From: Gammaproteobacteria bacterium UBA7803
GTDB taxonomy: Bacteria; Pseudomonadota; Gammaproteobacteria; Pseudomonadales; Azotimanducaceae
DNA length: 52,058 nt
NCBI GenBank assembly: GCA_002480525.1
Contig: DLCH01000034.1
Span: 1-52,058 of the forward strand
Direction of reading: 5' to 3'
How positions within the stretch are numbered: position 1 is the stretch's first letter; each line of letters starts with the position of its first letter. The translations under genes were made by a program, and so were the position numbers. The notes beneath the pieces are model-generated. The model searched no databases and was not told the DNA's origin. It saw only the letters and a program-made list of their open reading frames with translations. This document shows positions 18,316 to 26,041 of this stretch, piece after piece.

Positions 18316-19414
18316 CGGCGGGACCGGCATCCCCCGCGCGATTCTGGCCGGCGACGGCGCCGTCCCCGGGGCGGGCCCGGTCCCGGGGGCGCCGGCTGCC
18401 GTGGACCTCGGCGTCGCTGAAGGCCGCATAGGCCTCGACGATCTTCTGCACCAGCGGATGCCGCACCACGTCCCGGGAGCTGAAATGGGTGAAGCTGATG
18501 CCGTCCACGTCGCGCAGCACGTCGCGCACGTTCACCAGCCCGGATTTCTGCCCTTTCGGCAGGTCGATCTGGGTGATGTCGCCGGTGATCACCGCCGTCG
18601 ACGAGAAGCCGATGCGGGTCAGGAACATCTTCATCTGCTCGATGGTGGTGTTCTGACTCTCGTCGAGAATGATGAAGGCGTTGTTGAGCGTCCGCCCGCG
18701 CATGTAGGCCAGCGGCGCCACCTCGATGACGTTGCGCTCGATGTACTTGTTCACCCGGTCGACGCCCATCATCTCGTAGAGCGCGTCGTACAGGGGGCGC
18801 AGGTACGGGTCGATCTTCTGGGCCAGGTCGCCGGGCAGGAACCCCAGCTTCTCGCCGGCTTCCACCGCCGGCCGCACCAGCAGGATGCGGCTGACGCGCT
18901 GGCCCTCCAGCGCCTCCACGGCGCAGGCCACCGCCAGATAGGTCTTGCCGGTGCCCGCCGGACCGATGCCGAAATTGACGTCGTTCTCGCGTATCGCGCG
19001 GACGTAGCCGACCTGATTGGCCCCCCGGGGCATGACGGTCTTGCGCCCGGTGTGGATCACCGGCGCGTCGCCGGCGGGCGCGGCGGTGCCGCCGGCCTCC
19101 GCCTCGCGGGCGAGCAGCTCGTCTACCCCCGCGTCCTGGAGGTAGAGGTGCACCACGTCCGGATCGATGTCGTCGCGGTCCGCCGTGTCCCGGTAGAGCT
19201 GGGACAGCAGGGCGCTTGCCGCCTTGAGGCGCCGCTCCGGACCGCTCACCTGAAACACGTTGCCGCGATTGCGGATCAGCACGCCGAGCCGCTTCTCGAG
19301 GTGTTTCAGGTTCTGGTCGAAGGGGCCGCACAGGGCGGCGAGACGCTGGGAATCGTCAGGTTCGAGGATGACTTTGGTGGTCAGAGCGACCGCACCGGGG
19401 GAATCTTGGCTCAA
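18305..19414 (-). CDS. ybeZ: PhoH/YbeZ family ATPase
   Basis: About 369 residues. A PhoH-family P-loop ATPase, partner of YbeY in RNA metabolism. The Walker A motif GPAGTGKT and Walker B region FIILDESQNTT are intact, with VITGDITQIDLP after them. The N terminus carries the PhoH-specific KH-like region. No ATG suits the alignment; I choose TTG at 19414 (SQDSPGAVAL), and a downstream codon could also serve. The C-terminal 30 residues are Arg/Gly-rich and overlap ybeY by 11 bases. The gene follows miaB after 53 bases and is probably in the same transcript. Confidence 0.9.
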   Translation of the reverse strand: MSQDSPGAVALTTKVILEPDDSQRLAALCGPFDQNLKHLEKRLGVLIRNRGNVFQVSGPERRLKAASALLSQLYRDTADRDDIDPDVVHLYLQDAGVDELLAREAEAGGTAAPAGDAPVIHTGRKTVMPRGANQVGYVRAIRENDVNFGIGPAGTGKTYLAVACAVEALEGQRVSRILLVRPAVEAGEKLGFLPGDLAQKIDPYLRPLYDALYEMMGVDRVNKYIERNVIEVAPLAYMRGRTLNNAFIILDESQNTTIEQMKMFLTRIGFSSTAVITGDITQIDLPKGQKSGLVNVRDVLRDVDGISFTHFSSRDVVRHPLVQKIVEAYAAFSDAEVHGSRRPRDRARPGDGAVAGQNRAGDAGPADDR

Positions 19415-19467
19415 CTCAGGCCCTGTATGAACGCGATTTTCGTAGCATATAAGGCGCGGACGGGGTG

Positions 19468-20922
19468 TCAAATGAAGAAATCGTGGCGTCCGCGCAGGGA
19501 ATTCGGCAGCGCCTCGTCGATCACCACGTCGGCGAATCCGCCCACCAGCTCGTCACCGGGCGCGAGAAAATTGACCACCCGGTTGTTCTCGGTGCGGCCG
19601 GCCAGAACCACCCCGCGGTCCCCCGCGAAGCCCTCCCGGCGCTTCGCGTGGCCGGTGACCAGCACCCGCTGGCGCGTGCCCACCATGCCCTGCGCGATGG
19701 CCTCGGCCTGGGTGCGGATGCGCGCCTGCAGGCGGTCGAGGCGGGCCTTCTTCACCGCCGCCGGGGTGGGGTCGTCCAGGGCCGCCGCCGGCGTGCCGGG
19801 ACGGGCGCTGTAGATGAAACTGAAGGAAACGTCGAAGCCGATGTCCTCGATCAGCCGCATGGTGTCCTCGAAGTCCTCGTCGGTTTCCCCGGGGAAGCCG
19901 ACGATGAAGTCGGAGGACAGGCTGATGTCCGGGCGCACCCGGCGCAGGTCGTCGATGCGGCGCCGGTAGTCGTCCGCCGTGTGGCCCCGCTTCATGAGCC
20001 GCAGAATGCGGTCCGATCCGGACTGCACCGGCAGGTGCAGATGATCGACCAGCTCGGGCACGTCGGCGAAGGCCTGCACCAGGCTGTCGGTGAACTCCAC
20101 CGGATGGGAGGTGGTGAAGCGGATGCGCTCGATCCCTTCGATCTCCGCCACGTAGTGGATCAGCTCGGCGAGATCCGCCACGTCGCCGTCGATGGCGCCG
20201 CGGTAGGCGTTGACGTTCTGGCCGAGCAGGTTGATCTCCCGCACGCCCTGACGGGCCAGCGCCACCACCTCGCGCATGACGTCGGCCACGGGGCGGCTGA
20301 CCTCCTCGCCGCGGGTGTAGGGCACCACGCAGAAGCTGCAGTACTTGCTGCAGCCTTCCATCACCGACACGAACGCCGACGGCCCCTCGGCCCGGGGCTC
20401 CGGCAGCCGGTCGAACTTCTCGATCTCCGGAAACGTCACGTCGACGATGGGCAGCCGCCGTGCTGCCGCTGGCGCCCCCGCCCCATGCCCCGTAGGAGCG
20501 ATCTCCAGATCGCGATTCTGCCGAGCCTCCACCGGAACAGCGGCCGCATCCACCATCTCCGGCAGCCGGTGCAGCGTCTGGGGCCCGAACACCATGTCCA
20601 CGTAGGGCGCGCGGCGCTGGATGGCCTCGCCCTCCTGGCTGGCCACGCAGCCGCCGACGCCGATCAGCACGTCCGGCCGGGCACGCTTGAGGTGCTTCCA
20701 GCGGCCGAGCTGGTGGAACACCTTCTCCTGGGCCTTCTCGCGGATCGAGCAGGTGTTCAGCAGGATCACGTCGGCCTCGGCGGCGTCCGCCACCAGCTCG
20801 TAGCCGTGACTCTCGCGCAGCAGATCGGCCATGCGCGACGAGTCGTACTCGTTCATCTGGCACCCGTGGGTCTGGATGAAGAGCTTTCTGGGCGCGGCGG
20901 TGCTGGGCGCGTTGTCGGACAT
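19468..20922 (-). CDS. miaB: tRNA-2-methylthio-N6-dimethylallyladenosine synthase, with REP-derived insertion
   Basis: A 484-residue radical-SAM methylthiotransferase modifying A37 of tRNAs that read UNN codons. The N-terminal MTTase domain holds cluster cysteines C21, C58 and C92. The radical-SAM CxxxCxxC is at C191, C195, C198 (EGCSKYCSFC), and a C-terminal TRAM domain is present. Relative to the E. coli protein as I recall it, about 24 extra residues sit between LHRLPEM and VDVTFPEIEKF, just before the radical-SAM domain. Residues 136-144 (NRDLEIAPT) are the translation of a REP arm at 20492-20516, kept in frame. The rest of the insert is Ala/Gly/Pro-rich. The enzyme otherwise looks complete. 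Confidence 0.95.
   Translation of the reverse strand: MSDNAPSTAAPRKLFIQTHGCQMNEYDSSRMADLLRESHGYELVADAAEADVILLNTCSIREKAQEKVFHQLGRWKHLKRARPDVLIGVGGCVASQEGEAIQRRAPYVDMVFGPQTLHRLPEMVDAAAVPVEARQNRDLEIAPTGHGAGAPAAARRLPIVDVTFPEIEKFDRLPEPRAEGPSAFVSVMEGCSKYCSFCVVPYTRGEEVSRPVADVMREVVALARQGVREINLLGQNVNAYRGAIDGDVADLAELIHYVAEIEGIERIRFTTSHPVEFTDSLVQAFADVPELVDHLHLPVQSGSDRILRLMKRGHTADDYRRRIDDLRRVRPDISLSSDFIVGFPGETDEDFEDTMRLIEDIGFDVSFSFIYSARPGTPAAALDDPTPAAVKKARLDRLQARIRTQAEAIAQGMVGTRQRVLVTGHAKRREGFAGDRGVVLAGRTENNRVVNFLAPGDELVGGFADVVIDEALPNSLRGRHDFFI
20492..20516. repeat. REP arm inside the miaB coding sequence
   Basis: A 25-base arm identical to the one at 454-478 (ATCTCCAGAT centre). It lies within miaB codons 136-144 and is read on the minus strand as NRDLEIAPT without stop or frameshift. 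No second inverted arm is seen nearby. Confidence 0.9.
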
Positions 20923-21026
20923 GACTCCTGCTGCCGGGGGTGGTCGTTGCCGGGCCGCGCATTATAGAGACTTGCAATTTGGCCATACACCTCTATATAC
21001 CGACGTTCAGGCAACTGGTGGATTTC

Positions 21027-21362
21027 ATGGCCGACAACCCCAAGCAGATGTACAAGGTGCTGTTCCACAACCAGGGACACGTCTACGAGGTCTACGCCCG
21101 GGCCATCTACCAGAGCGACCTGTACGGCTTCATCGAGGTGGAGGACTACGTCTTCGGCACCCGCAGCAACCTCGTGGTCGATCCCAGCGAGGACAAGCTG
21201 CGCAGCGAATTCGAGGGCGTGCAGCGCTCGTTCATTCCGCTCCACGCCGTGATCCGCATCGACGAGGTCGACAAGGAAGGCGTGGCCAAGATCACCGACA
21301 GCAAGGGTGGCAACATCACCCCCTTCCCGATGCATCTGCCCCGGGACGGGGGCAAGTCCTGA
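21027..21362 (+). CDS. DUF1820 family protein
   Basis: A 111-residue cytoplasmic protein resembling the DUF1820 family found in Gammaproteobacteria, function unknown. The conserved core is MYKVLFHNQGHVYEVYAR, then GFIEVEDYVFG, VDPSEDKLRSEFEGV and SFIPLHAVIRIDEV. The start ATG 21027 (MADNPKQ) has GGTGGA just upstream; an extension to 20940 would add unconserved residues overlapping the miaB promoter region. It is divergent from miaB. Its stop overlaps an ATG (TGATG at 21360-21364) that opens only an eight-codon reading frame before the next gene. Confidence 0.8.
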   Translation: MADNPKQMYKVLFHNQGHVYEVYARAIYQSDLYGFIEVEDYVFGTRSNLVVDPSEDKLRSEFEGVQRSFIPLHAVIRIDEVDKEGVAKITDSKGGNITPFPMHLPRDGGKS

Positions 21363-21384
21363 TGACGACGGCGCCGACGGCCCC

Positions 21385-22869
21385 GTGACCCCCTGGCCCG
21401 GCCCTCTGCACTGGGCCGAGCAGGATCCGGACCGCCCGGCCTGGATCTTCGACGGCCGGACCTTCAGCTACGGCCAGCTCGCGGAGCTGGCGATCCGGGG
21501 CGCCCGGCTGCTGCGCCGGCTCGGGCTGCGCACCGGCGACGGCATCGCGGTGCTGTCACCCAACCACCCCTTTTCTCCGGCCGTGCACTGGGCCGCCCAG
21601 CTCGCCGGCCTGTACTACACGCCGCTGAGCGTGCAGTTCCAGCGCGCCGAAGTGCAGCACATCCTGGGTGACTGCGACGCCGACGCCCTGGTGCTGCACG
21701 GCAGCCAGCGCGACAAGGCCGACGGCGCGCCCCAGCGGATCGTGCTGGACATCGACGCCTGGCCGGAGCTGGTCGCCGGAGAGCCGGCGACCCTGCCGGA
21801 GGATGCCGCCGAAGGCGCGGAGATGCTGTACTCCTCGGGCACCACCGGGCGCCCCAAGGGCGTTCGGGCGGCTCGGCCGGGCGCCCCGCTGAACACGGTC
21901 TCCGCCCTGTTCCAGCGGCGGGTGGCGCTCCACGACATCGGCCGGGACACGGTCTACCTGTCCACCGCGCCGCTCTACCATTCGGCGCCGCTGCGCTACG
22001 TCAACATGGTGCAGCGCTGCGGCGGCACCTGCGTGATCATGCCGCGCTTCGACGCCGAGGCCAGCCTCGCGCTGATCGAACGCCACCGGATCACCCACAG
22101 CCAGTGGGTGCCCACCATGTTCGTCCGGCTGCTGCGGCTGCCGGAGCAGACCCGCCGCCGTTACGACCTGGCCAGTCACCGCCTGGCCGTCCACGCCGCG
22201 GCGCCGTGCCCGCCGGACATCAAGCGCGCCATGCTGGACTGGTGGGGACCCATCGTGCACGAGTACTACTCGGGCACCGAGGGCAACGGCCAGACCGCCA
22301 TCGGTCCCGACGACTGGCTGGCGCACCCGGGCTCCGTCGGGCGCCCGGTGATCGGCGACGTGCACATCGTCGGCGACGACGGTCGCGAGCTGCCCGCGGG
22401 CGAGACCGGCCGGGTGTTCTTCTCCGGCGGGCCGCGCTTCGAGTACTACAAGGATCCGGAGAAAACGGCCGGGGCCTACGACCAGCGCGGCTGGTCGACC
22501 CTGGGGGACGTCGGCTACAAGGACGCGGACGGCTTTCTGTACCTCACCGACCGCGCCTCCCACATGATCATCTCAGGCGGGGTGAACATCTATCCGCGGG
22601 AGGTGGAGGACGTGCTGATCGGCCATCCCGCCGTGCGCGACGCCGCCGTGTTCGGCATTCCGGACGCGGAGTTCGGCGAGCAGGTGAAGGCCGCCGTGGA
22701 GGTCTCGGAGCCCGTCACCGCGGACGCCCTGATCGCCTGGTGCCGGGCGCGCCTGGCCCACCTGAAGTGCCCCCGCAGCATCGACTTTCACGACGCCCTG
22801 CCGCGCCACCAGACGGGCAAGCTCTACAAGGAGGAGCTGAAGCGCCCCTACTGGGGGGACGCCCGCTGA
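21385..22869 (+). CDS. Acyl-CoA synthetase-like adenylate-forming enzyme
   Basis: About 494 residues of the ANL superfamily (acyl-CoA ligases), activating a carboxylate with ATP and CoA. Core motifs are present in order: YSSGTTGRPKGVR (A3, phosphate loop), EYYSGTEG (A5), WSTLGDVGYKD (A7), YLTDRASHMIISGGVNIYPREVE (hinge, A8; quoted in parts) and a C-terminal catalytic-lysine segment HQTGKLYKEELK (A10). The substrate cannot be assigned; the hinge and A5 resemble acyl- and bile-acid-type CoA ligases. No in-frame ATG fits, so I take GTG 21385. A coupled ATG at 21362 is out of frame and ends after eight codons. Its end lies 13 bases from the convergent dehydrogenase. Confidence 0.85.
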   Translation: MTPWPGPLHWAEQDPDRPAWIFDGRTFSYGQLAELAIRGARLLRRLGLRTGDGIAVLSPNHPFSPAVHWAAQLAGLYYTPLSVQFQRAEVQHILGDCDADALVLHGSQRDKADGAPQRIVLDIDAWPELVAGEPATLPEDAAEGAEMLYSSGTTGRPKGVRAARPGAPLNTVSALFQRRVALHDIGRDTVYLSTAPLYHSAPLRYVNMVQRCGGTCVIMPRFDAEASLALIERHRITHSQWVPTMFVRLLRLPEQTRRRYDLASHRLAVHAAAPCPPDIKRAMLDWWGPIVHEYYSGTEGNGQTAIGPDDWLAHPGSVGRPVIGDVHIVGDDGRELPAGETGRVFFSGGPRFEYYKDPEKTAGAYDQRGWSTLGDVGYKDADGFLYLTDRASHMIISGGVNIYPREVEDVLIGHPAVRDAAVFGIPDAEFGEQVKAAVEVSEPVTADALIAWCRARLAHLKCPRSIDFHDALPRHQTGKLYKEELKRPYWGDAR

Positions 22870-22882
22870 CGCGACGACCGGG

Positions 22883-23947
22883 TCAGGCGACCTCGCGGTC
22901 GCCCTGCAGCTCGCTGCGGGCGGCCCGGGTGAGACGTTCCCGCGCCATCTGGTCGGCGATGCGGCTGGTGCTCTCGCCGGTGGCCGCGGCGCGCTCGAAG
23001 ATCGCGCTCAGGCGGGTGGCGATGCCGCGGATGCGTCCGGCGGTCCACTCCGGGTCCTGCTGACCGAGGTACTCCCCCGCGATGCTGATGACGCCGCCGG
23101 CGTTGATCACGTAATCCGGCGCATACAGGATGCCGCGCGCCGTGAGCAGGTCGCCCACCTCGTCGGTGGCGAGCTGGTTGTTGGCGGCGCCCGCCACCAC
23201 GGTGGCGCGCAGCCGCGGCACGGAATCGGCGTTCAGCACGCCGCCAAGGGCACAGGGCGCCACCACGTCCACGTCGGCGAACAGCACGTCGGCCACGTCC
23301 ATGGGTTCGGCGCCGAGGGCCTTCACCGCCCGGCCGACCCGCTCTTCCGACAGATCCGCCACCCGCAGCCGCGCGCCCCGCTGACGCAGCAGCGTCGCGA
23401 GCTGGAAGCCGACGCTGCCCAGACCCTGGACCGCCACGCGCACGCCGTCGAGGTTGTCGCGGCCGAGCCGGGCGCGCACCGCCGCCTCGATACCGTTCAG
23501 CACGCCGAGCGCCGTGTGCGGCGAGGGATCGCCGCCGAACCCGGCCGTACCGAGGCCGGAAACGAAGCGGGTGCTGCGGGCGACCGCGCGCAGGTCGGAG
23601 ACCTGCATGCCGACGTCCTCGGCGGTGACGTAGCGCCCGCCGAGCTCGTCCACCCAGGTGCCGAAGGTCTCGAGCTGGCGCGGCGTCAGGGAGACGCCCG
23701 GCCGCCCCAGAATCACGCTCTTGCCGCCGCCGAAAGGGATGTCGGCGAGCGCGTTCTTGAAGGTCATGCCCTGGGAGAGGCGCAGCGCGTCGGACAGGGC
23801 GCTGGCCGTGTCCGGATAGGCCCAGTGCCGGCATCCGCCCGCCGCCGGACCCAGCACGGTGCTGTGGATGGCGATGATGGCGCGCAGCCCCGTCGCGGCG
23901 TCCTCGCGGATGACGACCTGCTCGTGACCACCTTCGAATACCTGCAT
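22883..23947 (-). CDS. Leu/Val/Phe/Glu-type amino-acid dehydrogenase
   Basis: A 354-residue NAD-dependent dehydrogenase of the leucine-dehydrogenase branch, interconverting branched-chain amino acids and 2-oxo acids. The substrate loop GPAAGGCR is at 33-40; the catalytic lysines lie in MTFKNALADIPFGGGK (K64 and K76). The C-terminal Rossmann motif VAVQGLGSVGFQLA is intact. GGGAGG five bases before the ATG supports the start. It is divergent from an Lrp-family regulator across 146 bases, the usual layout for regulated amino-acid catabolism. Leucine specificity is inferred from the family. Confidence 0.88.
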   Translation of the reverse strand: MQVFEGGHEQVVIREDAATGLRAIIAIHSTVLGPAAGGCRHWAYPDTASALSDALRLSQGMTFKNALADIPFGGGKSVILGRPGVSLTPRQLETFGTWVDELGGRYVTAEDVGMQVSDLRAVARSTRFVSGLGTAGFGGDPSPHTALGVLNGIEAAVRARLGRDNLDGVRVAVQGLGSVGFQLATLLRQRGARLRVADLSEERVGRAVKALGAEPMDVADVLFADVDVVAPCALGGVLNADSVPRLRATVVAGAANNQLATDEVGDLLTARGILYAPDYVINAGGVISIAGEYLGQQDPEWTAGRIRGIATRLSAIFERAAATGESTSRIADQMARERLTRAARSELQGDREVA

Positions 23948-24093
23948 GACTGCCTCCCGGCCGGATGACGGCCTTTGCGCACTGGGGACATGATAGTCAG
24001 GAGAGGCCGCAGGAATTTCTCTATTCAGCCCGCGTATCGGAACAATCGGGTATTATTCATTCCCACGTTACCTATACAACGCATGATTCATTC
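23948..24093. promoter_or_regulatory. Divergent promoter region between dehydrogenase and Lrp regulator
   Basis: A 146-base spacer, AT-rich towards the regulator (CGGGTATTATTCATTCCC, then CCTATACAACGCATGATTC). Possible -10-like hexamers TATTAT (24051-24056) and TATACA (24073-24078) have no clear -35 partners. Repeated ATTCAT stretches near 24055 and 24086 could belong to Lrp-type sites. Regulation of both genes from here by the adjacent Lrp protein is inference. Confidence 0.4.
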
Positions 24094-24567
24094 ATGAAAT
24101 CCGACAACGTCGACCTCGATGCCTTCGACCGCCAGATTCTGTCCCTGATTCAGGAGGACGCCTCGCTGTCCGCCGCCGAGATCGGCGCGCGGGTGGGCCT
24201 GTCCCAGTCGCCCTGCTGGCGCCGCATCCACCGGCTGGAGAAGGCCGGCTACGTGCGCGGCCGGGTGGCGCTGCTGGACCGCCACCGGCTGGAGCTGGAC
24301 GTGCTGGTGTTCGCGCTGGTGAAGCTGAACGCCCACGGGCGCCGTTCCCTGCCCGAGTTCGCCGAGGCGATCCGCGGCCGGCCGGAGGTGCTCGAGTGCT
24401 TCACCCTGATGGGCGACATGGACTTCCTGCTGAGGATCGTGGTGCCGGACATCCAGGCCTACGAGCGGTTCTTCTTCGAGACCCTGTCCCAGCTTCCCGG
24501 CGTGCAGGAGGTGCATTCCAACATCGCCATGTCGGAGATGAAGTCGACGACCAGCCTGCCGCTGTAG
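24094..24567 (+). CDS. Lrp/AsnC family transcriptional regulator
   Basis: A 157-residue Lrp-type regulator. The N-terminal helix-turn-helix spans about residues 10-55 (LDAFDRQILSLIQEDASLS, then AEIGARVGLSQSPCWRRI), followed by the C-terminal RAM/AsnC ligand domain with ECFTLMGDMDFLLRIVV. The ATG at 24094 (MKSDNVDLD) is chosen because it aligns with family starts; 43 upstream in-frame codons overlap the promoter. Divergent placement beside the amino-acid dehydrogenase suggests control of that gene by a branched-chain or related amino acid. Confidence 0.92.
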   Translation: MKSDNVDLDAFDRQILSLIQEDASLSAAEIGARVGLSQSPCWRRIHRLEKAGYVRGRVALLDRHRLELDVLVFALVKLNAHGRRSLPEFAEAIRGRPEVLECFTLMGDMDFLLRIVVPDIQAYERFFFETLSQLPGVQEVHSNIAMSEMKSTTSLPL

Positions 24568-24602
24568 GGCGGGCGCGGGGCGCCGGGCCAGGCCCCGCAG
24601 GG

Positions 24603-24803
24603 ATCGCGGCCGGGAGGCCGCTCCTACACGGGCCAGGCCAGAGAGATCGCGGCCGGGAGGCCGCTCCTACACGGGTCAGGCCGGCGGGATCGCGGCCGGG
24701 AGGCCGCTCCTACGGCGGGTGAGGCTGGCGGGATCGCGGCCGGGAGGCCGCTCCTACATGGGCTAGACCCACCCCCTCGTAGGAGCGGCCTCCCGGCCGC
24801 GAT
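24603..24803. repeat. REP tandem array, five arms
   Basis: Four type-A arms in one orientation start at 24603, 24646, 24689 and 24733 (periods 43, 43 and 44 bases). A fifth, at 24779-24803, is inverted. The spacers are related to each other (CACGGGCCAGGCC, CACGGGTCAGGCC, GGCGGGTGAGGCT), showing duplication of a 43-base unit. The array fills the 265-base gap between the convergent Lrp gene and the flavin oxidase gene; there is no gene in it. Confidence 0.93.
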
Positions 24804-24832
24804 CCCCGCCGGACCGAACCCCTACCCCGCCC

Positions 24833-25903
24833 CTAATAATCCTCCCCCAGCAACGGAAACGCGCTCAGCACCCCCGGCGCATTCACCGGCACCGCCGGCG
24901 CCAGCAGCCCCGGGCCGAGGTCGTCCAGCCCGCCGGCCCCCAGCAGCGCCACGCTGGTGCGGATCTCGTGCTCGAGAATCTCCAGCGCCCGCACCAGCGC
25001 CGGCGCGCCGCCGGCGGCCAGCGCCAGGGCCTCCAGGCGCCCCACGCCCACCGCGTCCGCGCCGAGACACAGCGCCTTGACCACGTCGGCGCCGCGCATG
25101 AAGCCGCCGTCCACCAGCACGCTGGCGCGGCCGTCCACGGCCTCCACCACCTCCGGCAGGCAGTCGATGCAGCCGCGGGTGTGGTCGAGCTGCCGGCCGC
25201 CGTGATTGGAGACGTACACCACGTCGACGCCGAGACCGGCGCAGCGCTGCGCGTCAGCGGCCGTGGCCACGCCCTTGACCACCAGCGGGATGTCGAAGCG
25301 CGCCTTGACGTGTTCGACCGTGTCCCAGGTCATGCGCGCCTGGTAGGAGAAATCCGAGGCGCCGGCCCGGCTGCCGGAGGGCGGCACGAAGCCCTTGAGG
25401 ATGTCGCGCTCCCGCCGGGAATACACCTGGGTGTCGGCGGTCAGGCAGAAACCGGTGTAGCCCGCGGCCATGGCGCGGGCGATCACCTCGTCCATCCAGC
25501 CCTGGTCGCCCATGAGGTAGAGCTGGTAGATGCGCGGACCGGGCACGGCGGCGGCCACGGCCTCGAAGTCCGGCAGGCACACCGAACTGAGGATCTGCAG
25601 CACGCCGAAGTCCCGGGCCGCCTCCGCCGCGGCCGCTCCGCCGCCGGCGTCGAACACCTGCAGCGACCCGATCGGCGCCAGCACCACGGGAATCCGCAGC
25701 GGCGTGCCCAGCAGCGTGGTCGACACGGCCACGTCGCTGACGTCGTTGAGAATCCGCGGCCGGTAGGCGAGCGAATCCAGCGCCTGCCGGTTGCGCCGCA
25801 GGGAGGTCTCGCTGTCGGCCCCGCCGATCAGGTAGTCCCAGTGATTGCGGCTGAGGTTCTGCCGCCCCCGCCGGACGATCTCGTGCAGTGTCTGAAATGC
25901 CAA
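24833..25903 (-). CDS. FMN-dependent alpha-hydroxy-acid oxidase/dehydrogenase
   Basis: A 356-residue TIM-barrel flavoenzyme of the lactate/glycolate/mandelate family, oxidising an L-2-hydroxy acid. Family signatures are the active-site strand VSNHGGRQLDHTRGCID (catalytic His plus substrate Arg), GGADSETSLRRN near the N terminus, and LVDGGFMRGADVVKALCLGA with GVGR for FMN phosphate. The start is TTG 25903 (LAFQTLHEIV), backed by GGGGGAG seven bases upstream; a much longer in-frame extension is a shadow of the opposite strand. Divergent from the flavoprotein reductase gene by 138 bases. Lactate is the commonest substrate, but the exact one is not shown. Confidence 0.87.
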   Translation of the reverse strand: MAFQTLHEIVRRGRQNLSRNHWDYLIGGADSETSLRRNRQALDSLAYRPRILNDVSDVAVSTTLLGTPLRIPVVLAPIGSLQVFDAGGGAAAAEAARDFGVLQILSSVCLPDFEAVAAAVPGPRIYQLYLMGDQGWMDEVIARAMAAGYTGFCLTADTQVYSRRERDILKGFVPPSGSRAGASDFSYQARMTWDTVEHVKARFDIPLVVKGVATAADAQRCAGLGVDVVYVSNHGGRQLDHTRGCIDCLPEVVEAVDGRASVLVDGGFMRGADVVKALCLGADAVGVGRLEALALAAGGAPALVRALEILEHEIRTSVALLGAGGLDDLGPGLLAPAVPVNAPGVLSAFPLLGEDY

Positions 25904-26041
25904 ACGTTGTCTCCCCCGTCGCGCCCGCGTTCCACGCCCGGCGCCGCCTGCCGCCGTCCGGCACCGGTTTCCCCCGGATCCCCGGGGCGATGCTATCACG
26001 GGTAGAATCAGCGTCTTTGCGGCAACGGGAGCAGAGCGGAC

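Noticed and set aside
24603..24803. Possible CRISPR array because of regular repeats
   Set aside because: The repeats are 25-base palindromic REP arms, the spacers are short (18-21 bases) and related to one another, one arm is inverted, and no cas gene is present.
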